From: Kalymmatonema hyalinum WJT4-NPBG1
GTDB taxonomy: Bacteria > Cyanobacteriota > Cyanobacteriia > Cyanobacteriales > Nostocaceae
Reading direction: 5' to 3'
Length of the DNA stretch: 39,057 bases
NCBI GenBank assembly: GCA_019359075.1
Contig: JAHHIB010000083.1
Coordinates: forward strand, 1-39,057
Positions within the stretch are counted from its first letter, which is position 1; each line of letters opens with the position of its first letter. Below, in pieces: positions 25,350-31,752 of the stretch. The notes under the pieces were generated by a model that was not told the origin of the DNA, made no database searches, and saw only the letters and a program-made list of their open reading frames with translations. The translations under genes were made by a program, and so were the position numbers.

Positions 25350-26414
25350 TCACAACTGATAACTGACTGAAACAGGAGCAGTTCTCCAGGTAACAATAAT
25401 TGCTCCTGTTCCATCTGCGGTAGGCGCAAAAGAAATGTATTCGGTGAAAGTACTCTTTTTCACTTTATAAAGTGGTCCTCCACCGTAAGTATTTATTTGA
25501 GATACTTGAAAACCTTGCGCTTCCAGCTTTGTCTTGGCAACCAAGGCTAATTCATCAGGAGTTTTGTCTATAGCGGTACCAAAGATATTCTCTACTCCAG
25601 GTTTTGAAAGAGAAAATTTATCTGGTTCTGCAAAATTTAAATCTGCGGTCAAGATAATTTCTCTTCCAAGACTGATAAAGGTAGTATCAAATGCTTCTTT
25701 ATCGGAAATCGGGGCTAGCATCTCGGATGTTCGCAAATCAGGTTTGTCTATATATCCTGGTAACGAATCAACGTAAACTTCTTGAATATTCGTGCTTGTA
25801 GAAAAATCAGGAATAACACCAGAAGCAGTAGAATCTTTAGAAGGGCGAGCAAGAGATTTATTCTTTTGTTTTAAATAAGGTTTTGCCTTAGTTGTGGAAG
25901 TAGACAATTGTTTTTTATTCTTAGTTGTCTGCTCCTGAGAATTAGCTATGACAGCCAAGGGTAGCGAAGACGGGGAGAGTAAAGGAAACGATGCAGCCAG
26001 TTCTTCTCTATTCCCAGTGTCCTCTTCCGTGTATCCCTCTTTAAGCGCATTCTCTTGACTGTGTTCCCATGTTTCCATAACTTCAGGCGTAGGAAGCGGT
26101 GGTGATACTTCCTCAATCATAGATCCAGGCTCTGTTACCACAGAAGTATCCACAGGTGGTTTAGGAGCTACAAGCGTTTTATCTGCGCTGAAAAGTTCAG
26201 TACCTGTTGTTACTGGAAACACATTTGAGTCTTCTTCATTTTTTGCTGTTTCTTCATTTTTTGCCGTTGTGGACAGTTGTGTTTTTCCAGGAAACAATGA
26301 AGATATTGGTATTGCAAGTAATATGCCATGTAATGCCAATGAAAATAGCAGCATATATGGGGATACTTGCTGCAAGGCAATGAGTAAAGTCTTAGGAGAA
26401 AATGATTGGAGCAT
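25350..26414 (-). CDS. TonB-like membrane-anchored protein of unknown function
   Basis: A 354-residue protein with a TonB-like plan: a short cytoplasmic start, one membrane helix (about 17-40: SPYMLLFSLALHGILLAIPI), a long low-complexity Pro/Ser/Thr/Glu/Lys-rich spacer, and a compact C-terminal domain of about 140 residues (VENIFGTAIDKTPDELALVA, KTKLEAQGFQVSQINTYGGG, ITVTWR-like end). The C-terminal domain does not show the usual TonB YP motif and I do not recognise it. In cyanobacteria related proteins are sometimes labelled hypothetical. Position opposite the ExbB-type gene makes a link to energised transport plausible, but this is inference. Confidence 0.6.
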   Translation of the reverse strand: MLQSFSPKTLLIALQQVSPYMLLFSLALHGILLAIPISSLFPGKTQLSTTAKNEETAKNEEDSNVFPVTTGTELFSADKTLVAPKPPVDTSVVTEPGSMIEEVSPPLPTPEVMETWEHSQENALKEGYTEEDTGNREELAASFPLLSPSSLPLAVIANSQEQTTKNKKQLSTSTTKAKPYLKQKNKSLARPSKDSTASGVIPDFSTSTNIQEVYVDSLPGYIDKPDLRTSEMLAPISDKEAFDTTFISLGREIILTADLNFAEPDKFSLSKPGVENIFGTAIDKTPDELALVAKTKLEAQGFQVSQINTYGGGPLYKVKKSTFTEYISFAPTADGTGAIIVTWRTAPVSVSYQL

Positions 26415-26697
26415 AAGGGTTTTGCGCTCTTTGAATTGCTCAATTAGCCTTCAAACTCATTCAAACAAAATTTAAAATAGCATCACTTTATTATTGTAAG
26501 AGTATAAAAGAATATCTTAATTTATGCAATATCTCAACATTTGCTATCAATAAAAAATCTACTTTTATTAGGTATTTAAGATAACATACAGGTAATAAAT
26601 AGCTTTTATCTTTTGATATTTAGTCTAGATAATAAATATTTTAAATATACTTTCTTCTCCAAATAAAAAAAAAGGCTTAAAAAATATTTAATCTTAA

Positions 26698-26727
26698 ATT
26701 GAGCTTTTCTTAATCTTTTATTAACTA
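26698..26727 (+). promoter_or_regulatory. Pho-box-like repeats upstream of pstS
   Basis: Three 8-mers at an exact 11-bp period: ATTGAGCT (26698), CTTAATCT (26709) and ATTAACTA (26720), compared with the cyanobacterial Pho-box unit CTTAACCT separated by 3 bp. The middle one is the best match and the first is weak. They end 64 bp before the pstS start. A weak -10 candidate (TAGGGT) lies at 26737. Confidence 0.6.
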
Positions 26728-26791
26728 GCGTCATAGTAGGGTATTTGCGTATTGTCGCTCAACAAAAATTTTTTCCTTAATAACGAGGCAT

Positions 26792-27835
26792 ATGAAATTT
26801 TCAACTACCGTTTTGAATCGTGTAGTTAGTGCTTCAGCGCTCACGGCTGTTGTTGCTTTTGGACCGATTTTTACAGCAAATTCCCAACAAGCACAAACTA
26901 TCAATGGTGCAGGAGCAACCTTTCCGGCTCCGCTCTACGAACGTTATGCTCGCGAAGTAAAAAAGAAGTATCCAAACCTGGGAGTTAACTATCAAGCTGT
27001 TGGTAGCGGTGCAGCTATCCGTCAAGTCATTAGCGGAACTGTTGACTTTGGTGCTAGTGATGCTGCAATGAAAGATGAAGAAATGGCCAAAGTCAAGAAT
27101 GGTGTCATCCTAGTACCGACCGCAGGTGGTGCTGTTTCTGTTGTTTATAATGTTCCTGGTGTAAAAGAGCTGAAATTGTCCCGCAAGACACTCCCAGGCA
27201 TTTTCTCTGGTCAAATTACCAACTGGAACGACGCTCAAATTAAAGCTGATAATCCTGGTGTCAATCTACCAAATCAGCCGATTAAGGTTATTGTTCGAGC
27301 CGATAGTAGCGGTACAAGTTTTATTTTCTCCAACCACTTAACTAGCATTAGTCCTTATTTCAAGGGCAGAATTGGTGCTAGCACCACTCCGAACTGGACT
27401 ATTCCAAATGCGCTTAAGGGGAAAGGAAACCCAGGCGTTGCTAATTTAGTAAATCGCACTCCTGGTGCTATTGGTTATGTTGAATATCAATATGCCCAGA
27501 CAAACAAATTAAGCTCAGCACAGGTACAGAACAAGCAAGGACAATTTGTAGCTCCTTCTTTACAATCTGCAAATGAAGCATTGTCAAATGTAAGCTTTCC
27601 AGAAAACTATCGAGTTTTTGTTGGCGATCCAGCACAGGGTTATCCTATCGTTGGTCTCACTTGGCTATTGGTCTACAGAAATTATCCTAATGCTGCCAAA
27701 GGCACTGCTGTGAAGAACTTTGTGAATTGGGTGTTAACCGATGGTCAACAAATCAATGACGACCTCAACTACACTCGCATTCCAGCTCCTGTGGCTCAAA
27801 GGGTAATACAAACAGTTAATAGCGCTATCAAATAA
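26792..27835 (+). CDS. pstS: Phosphate-binding protein of the Pst transporter
   Basis: A 347-residue periplasmic phosphate receptor. Residues 1-31 form a signal peptide (basic start, hydrophobic SASALTAVVAFGPIFTA, cleavage near ANSQQA). There is no lipobox cysteine, so it should be soluble. The mature protein begins TINGAGATFPAPLYERY, the hallmark of PstS. Phosphate-contacting segments are GSGAAIRQVISGTVDFGASD and RADSSGTSFIF, and later LVNRTPGAIGYVEYQYA. It is the first gene of pstS-pstC-pstA-pstB, preceded by Pho-box-like repeats, and followed by a hairpin that may keep its transcript in excess over the permease genes. Confidence 0.97.
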   Translation: MKFSTTVLNRVVSASALTAVVAFGPIFTANSQQAQTINGAGATFPAPLYERYAREVKKKYPNLGVNYQAVGSGAAIRQVISGTVDFGASDAAMKDEEMAKVKNGVILVPTAGGAVSVVYNVPGVKELKLSRKTLPGIFSGQITNWNDAQIKADNPGVNLPNQPIKVIVRADSSGTSFIFSNHLTSISPYFKGRIGASTTPNWTIPNALKGKGNPGVANLVNRTPGAIGYVEYQYAQTNKLSSAQVQNKQGQFVAPSLQSANEALSNVSFPENYRVFVGDPAQGYPIVGLTWLLVYRNYPNAAKGTAVKNFVNWVLTDGQQINDDLNYTRIPAPVAQRVIQTVNSAIK

Positions 27836-27869
27836 TCTGTCTCTGTCATCTGACACTTTTTGCTCTACC

Positions 27870-27892
27870 AGGGTGGGCAAGCAGTCCACCCT
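27870..27892 (+). promoter_or_regulatory. Hairpin between pstS and pstC
   Basis: AGGGTGG (27870-27876) and CCACCCT (27886-27892) form a 7-bp stem without a T-run. Such hairpins after binding-protein genes often stabilise the upstream message or cause partial termination. Confidence 0.55.
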
Positions 27893-27927
27893 AATGTCAT
27901 GAAAATAGTTTAATTTACTGATTTGTA

Positions 27928-28920
27928 ATGGCTAATTCCTCTGAACCAGCTAATACCAATCAATCTAATTTGATTGATGAAAGTATAGATATAACAGCGA
28001 CCAGTGGGAAAAATTTCTGGATAGACCGAGGATTTACATGGCTAGTTTACGTATTTGCTGGCGTGACGGTTGCTGTCCTGTTCTGGATGAGTTGGGTCAT
28101 TTTCCAACAAGCTTTACCAGCTATTCAAAAGTTTGGAGTGGGGTTCTTATGGGGTCAAGAATGGAATACAAGTAATCTGGTTTTTGGTGCTTTGCCTTAC
28201 ATTTACGGAACCCTGGTTAGTAGTGCGATCGCCATGTTGTTTGCTGTACCAGTAGGGATAGCGATCGCTTTAATTACGAGTGAAAATTTTATCGCTCCTT
28301 CAGCACGAACGACCATAGCTTTTGTTGTAGAGCTGATTGCCGCTATTCCTAGCGTCATTATTGGTTTGTGGGGTGTTTATATCTTTATTCCGGCGCTGGT
28401 ACCCCTACAAACTTGGCTATCCAGCACCTTTTCTTGGATAGCTCTGTTTAGTACACCAGGTCCTGCTGGATTCAATTTGTTGACTGCTGGTATAATTCTT
28501 GCGATTATGATTCTGCCTACGATGGCAGCAATTAGTCGTGAAGTTTTGTTAGTCGTTCCTAAGGAATTGCGAAGCGGGTCAATGGCTTTGGGTTCTACCC
28601 GTTGGGAAACCATTTTTCGGGTCATACTACCTGCTGCATTTTCTGGAATTATCGGTGCAGCCATGCTTGCTTTGGGACGAGCTTTGGGAGAAACAATGGC
28701 TGTGACTATGGTGATTGGTAACTCGGCTCAGATTAGTGCTTCACTACTCGATCCAGGTTACACAATTCCCTCTGTACTAGCCAATGAATTTGCTGAAGCT
28801 CAAGATCCGTTGCACCTTGGTGCTTTAACATATTTGGGTTTGATTTTGTTTGCTGTGACTTTAGTTGTAAATATTTGTGCTGTGGTGATTGTACAGTTTG
28901 TTGGTCGTAAGAGTAGATAA
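27928..28920 (+). CDS. pstC: Phosphate ABC transporter permease PstC
   Basis: A 330-residue inner-membrane permease with six predicted helices, the first near residues 35-60. Characteristic features are FLWGQEWN in the first periplasmic part, FGALPYIYGTLVSSAIAMLF, the ELIAAIPSVIIGLWGVYIF helix and the cytoplasmic EAA loop EVLLVVPKELRSGSMALGST, then RWETIFRVILPAAFSGIIGA, which docks on PstB. The C-terminus ends in a basic GRKSR. It follows pstS by 92 bp and precedes pstA by an unusually long 238 bp. Confidence 0.96.
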   Translation: MANSSEPANTNQSNLIDESIDITATSGKNFWIDRGFTWLVYVFAGVTVAVLFWMSWVIFQQALPAIQKFGVGFLWGQEWNTSNLVFGALPYIYGTLVSSAIAMLFAVPVGIAIALITSENFIAPSARTTIAFVVELIAAIPSVIIGLWGVYIFIPALVPLQTWLSSTFSWIALFSTPGPAGFNLLTAGIILAIMILPTMAAISREVLLVVPKELRSGSMALGSTRWETIFRVILPAAFSGIIGAAMLALGRALGETMAVTMVIGNSAQISASLLDPGYTIPSVLANEFAEAQDPLHLGALTYLGLILFAVTLVVNICAVVIVQFVGRKSR

Positions 28921-28926
28921 GAAGCT

Positions 28927-28951
28927 ATTTCAATCCCTAATAGGGATTCAT
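28927..28951. repeat. Solitary CRISPR-repeat-like sequence
   Basis: TTTCAATCCCTAATAGGGAT followed by TCATA resembles the first 25 bp of a common cyanobacterial CRISPR repeat (GTTTCAATCCCTAATAGGGA type), including its internal ATCCCTA/TAGGGAT palindrome. Only one copy is present and there are no cas genes, so this is an orphan or a chance hairpin. It lies 7 bp after the pstC stop. Confidence 0.35.
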
Positions 28952-29158
28952 ACGGTTGATATCGCACCACCGTATATAAAATATTACATTCATCGCTAGG
29001 ATGTGTATTCACCTCAAATGAAAACAGCCATAATTGTAAACACGCTAAGGACACATACTTGTAGCCCAAACTACTGACAAGAATACCCTGTAAGGTATAT
29101 TTCCAATGGAAGACGCTAAAGTTGCCAAGCCATTTGAATATGTAAAGGCGTAAGGGAT

Positions 29159-30037
29159 ATGACCAGTAATCGAGAGTCTGAAATAGATAAATCTGTGGCA
29201 GCAGAAATATATAGTCCTCTACCGCCTGTCAGGCTGATATTTAACAATGGAATGACTGTGATAGCATTCTTGCTCTCAGCTTTAGCCCTGATCCCTTTGC
29301 TGTCATTACTATGGGAAATCATCGGACGAGGTATTACAAGCCTCAAGCCGTCAATGTTTGTAACATCAGTCCTCTATGATGGATTTGGCAATGCAATTCT
29401 TGGTACCTTAGAAATGGTAGCAATTGCTGTGCTATTCAGTGTTCCCACTGGAGTCATGACAGGGATATTTCTATCAGAAATTGGTAGAGCAAATCGAATT
29501 GGTCGTGCTGTTCGCTTTGTCGCCTCTATCCTCACTGGAGTTCCTTCGATTGTAGTAGGTATTTTTGCATATGCTGTGATTGTATCAATCACTAAGCAAT
29601 TTAGTGCGATCGCAGGTGGTTTTGCATTAGCGGTTCTCATGCTTCCTGTTGTCGTACTGACAACAGAAGAAGCCTTAAAACTTGTTCCCACCTCTGTACG
29701 TCTTGGATCTGCCGCTTTAGGAGGAACTCGTTTCCAGACCATTTTTCGCGTCGTTGTCACCGCAGCACTTCCTGCAATTACTACAGGGGTTTTGTTAGCC
29801 GTAGCGCGTGCTGCTGGTGAAACAGCACCATTGATTTTTACTGCTTTGTTTAGTCTAGATTGGTCAAGCGACTTAATTGGTCCAACAGCTTCGCTATCAG
29901 TATTAGTTTTTAACTTATACAACGACCCCTCACCAGAAAAAACAGCATTAGTCTGGACAGCTTCTCTCGTCTTAGTTGGGATCATTATGTTAATCAGTAT
30001 TCTTTCTCGTGTCTTCACTAGAAAGAGAAACGTATAA
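29159..30037 (+). CDS. pstA: Phosphate ABC transporter permease PstA
   Basis: A 292-residue permease, partner of PstC. It has a helix near residues 30-60, FGNAILGTLEMVAIAVLFSV at the start of the transport domain, ASILTGVPSIVVGIFAYAVI and the cytoplasmic docking loop EALKLVPTSVRLGSAALGGT, then RFQTIFRVVVTAALPAITTG, and ends with a basic tail FTRKRNV. The conserved ARAAGETAPLIFTALF is the usual PstA signature. The ATG start is directly preceded by a 15-codon mini-frame (29106-29153), which may couple its translation or be chance. pstB follows 49 bp later. Confidence 0.96.
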   Translation: MTSNRESEIDKSVAAEIYSPLPPVRLIFNNGMTVIAFLLSALALIPLLSLLWEIIGRGITSLKPSMFVTSVLYDGFGNAILGTLEMVAIAVLFSVPTGVMTGIFLSEIGRANRIGRAVRFVASILTGVPSIVVGIFAYAVIVSITKQFSAIAGGFALAVLMLPVVVLTTEEALKLVPTSVRLGSAALGGTRFQTIFRVVVTAALPAITTGVLLAVARAAGETAPLIFTALFSLDWSSDLIGPTASLSVLVFNLYNDPSPEKTALVWTASLVLVGIIMLISILSRVFTRKRNV

Positions 30038-30086
30038 TCACAACATCAGCAACGTTGTGAAATTTTGTTGTAGTATATAGCACAGT

Positions 30087-30866
30087 ATGAGTAAGTTAAA
30101 CCCAGCCATCAAAGTCAGGAATCTCCGCTTCTACTATGGCACATCCAAAGCTTTGGAAGGCGTGTCAATGGATATCTACGAAAACCAAATTACCGCAATT
30201 ATTGGTCCTAGTGGTTGTGGTAAATCAACTTTCATTAAATGCCTCAATCGCATTAGCGAATTAGAAGGATCAGTGAAGGTTGAAGGCAGCGTAGAATTTT
30301 ATGGTCAGAATATCTATAACCCTCGTGTTAACTTAAATCGGCTACGCCGGCAAATAGGTATGGTGTTCCAAAAGCCAAACCTTTTTCCCATGAGCATTTA
30401 CGATAATATTGTCTACGGTATAAAAATAGCTGGATGGCGTCCGAGAGCAGAGTTAGATGTAATTGTCGAATCGGCTCTCAAAGGTGCTGCTATTTGGAAT
30501 GAAGTAAAAGATAAACTACAAAAATCAGCTTTAGGGCTTTCTGGCGGTCAACAACAAAGGCTGTGTATTGCCCGTGCTTTGGCAGTTAAACCAAAAGTTT
30601 TATTAATGGATGAGCCTTGTTCGGCTCTTGACCCCATTGCAACAATGAAAATTGAGGAGCTAATTAAAAGTTTACGCGACGAAGTGACAATTGCAATTGT
30701 GACCCATAATATGCAGGAAGCAGCTCGCGTTTCTGATTTCACCGCTTTCTTCAGCACCGATGAAAGTCGAATTGGTCAAATGGTGGAATTTGGGGAAACC
30801 ACTCAAATCTTCAGCAACGCCCTAGATCCTCGTACCCGCGACTATACTTCCGGGCGTTTCGGATAA
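30087..30866 (+). CDS. pstB: Phosphate ABC transporter ATP-binding protein PstB
   Basis: A 259-residue ATPase of the Pst importer. Walker A is GPSGCGKST, the Q-loop region is [20 protein letters not shown], the ABC signature is [16 protein letters not shown], Walker B with D-loop is [13 protein letters not shown] and the H-loop is [23 protein letters not shown] and [15 protein letters not shown] are typical of PstB rather than other ABC ATPases. It is the last gene of the operon; no phoU follows. The next hairpin with a terminator look is about 250 bp downstream. Confidence 0.97.
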   Translation: MSKLNPAIKVRNLRFYYGTSKALEGVSMDIYENQITAIIGPSGCGKSTFIKCLNRISELEGSVKVEGSVEFYGQNIYNPRVNLNRLRRQIGMVFQKPNLFPMSIYDNIVYGIKIAGWRPRAELDVIVESALKGAAIWNEVKDKLQKSALGLSGGQQQRLCIARALAVKPKVLLMDEPCSALDPIATMKIEELIKSLRDEVTIAIVTHNMQEAARVSDFTAFFSTDESRIGQMVEFGETTQIFSNALDPRTRDYTSGRFG

Positions 30867-30960
30867 GGAGTTTAACCACGTAAAAAAATTGCTTAAATTC
30901 TCTTAAAGAGGCTAGAAAAAGAGGTGTCCTAACTTAATTAAGTTGATCACAGAATTTATG

Positions 30961-31010
30961 ATTAAGTTTACCTTAAATAAAAGTTAACAAGCTTATCATC
31001 CAAGTATCAT
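30961..31010 (+). promoter_or_regulatory. Pho-box-like repeats and -10 element downstream of pstB
   Basis: ATTAAGTT (30961), CTTAAATA (30972) and GTTAACAA (30983) share TTAA and repeat every 11 bp, the spacing of a Pho box. TATCAT at 31005-31010 matches a -10 element at five of six positions. The nearest long gene on this strand begins about 740 bp further on, past two hairpin terminators, so this promoter may serve a short RNA instead. Confidence 0.5.
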
Positions 31011-31016
31011 TTGTGT

Positions 31017-31142
31017 TGCCGCTTGATAAGCTAGCTCCTTACCCTCAAATATCTGCGATATTGATACTCTTGCAACTTTAAGTAATGTTTCAAAATTAAA
31101 GTGTGAAAATCCTTACCACCACAATATGGTGGTGCTTTCTTC
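31017..31142 (+). ncRNA. Candidate Pho-controlled small RNA
   Basis: A transcript starting about 7 nt after the TATCAT element and ending at the hairpin at 31115-31133 would be about 125 nt. A 22-codon GTG-initiated frame (31013-31081) is the only coding option and has no ribosome binding site, so a non-coding RNA is more likely. Existence is inferred only from promoter and terminator patterns. Confidence 0.25.
31115..31142 (+). terminator. Intrinsic terminator downstream of pstB
   Basis: ACCACCA (31115-31121) and TGGTGGT (31127-31133) form a 7-bp stem with a 5-nt loop, followed by GCTTTCTTCTT. Probable end of the pst operon transcript and/or of the short RNA proposed just upstream. Confidence 0.6.
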
Positions 31143-31159
31143 TTGCCAATACATATAGC

Positions 31160-31186
31160 ACAGCATAGAGAATGGCTGTTTTTTTA
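31160..31186 (+). terminator. Second hairpin with T-run
   Basis: ACAGCAT (31160) pairs with ATGGCTGT (31172-31179) with one bulged G, followed by a run of seven T. A back-up terminator 27 bp after the first. Confidence 0.5.
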
Positions 31187-31752
31187 ATTTCAGTAAATTT
31201 GAAGTAGTAAAATGACAGTATTATTGAGATTCACGAAAGAGTTCTGAAGTCAGAATGAGCTTTTTCGATATAGCAATTATTTATACTTTGTATCATTTAA
31301 ATATACATATAACTGGCAGGCATAACTATAGCTTGGCTCTAATATCCATTTAAGGAAACTTTGTAATTATTAGTAGATAAAATAAGTTTATCCATAATAA
31401 ATAATGTCATTTAATATAATTTTTTTTAAGTACATACTTTGAAAAAGTGTGTTTCTTAATAAAATCTTAATTAAGAGGCTCATGTACTTTTAACTTTTGT
31501 CTGCTGAAATTCTGGATATTGGTCGCAACTATTCTCAAATACCTTCCAAGATCTCAAATTCCTAACTCATCTATTTATCAGGTATATATCCTCCTAAAGC
31601 ATGAGTTTTAATGCGACTCCTTCTATTTAAGTGTTTAGAGTGAGTGGCTTACGTGTGGAGTTTATGGAATTAGAAACTCCTTGCATTTGTCTATGCAGCA
31701 ACATTGGTAATTTCTTCACCAGTTCCAACCAACCATTACTACTAAGAAATGT
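31187..31752. other. AT-rich leader region of the phosphatase gene
   Basis: About 570 bp with no gene. CTTAAT occurs at 31455 and 31466, exactly 11 bp apart within CTTAATAA and CTTAATTA, a two-unit Pho-box-like pattern, weak because the flanking units do not match. If used, it would give a leader of about 250 nt before ATG 31753. Confidence 0.4.

Noticed and set aside
28927-28951. A CRISPR array
   Set aside because: Only one repeat-like sequence, no second repeat at spacer distance and no cas genes; reported only as a solitary repeat-like sequence.
29374-30018. 214-codon frame antisense to pstA
   Set aside because: A mirror of the well-supported pstA coding sequence in another frame; no independent evidence.
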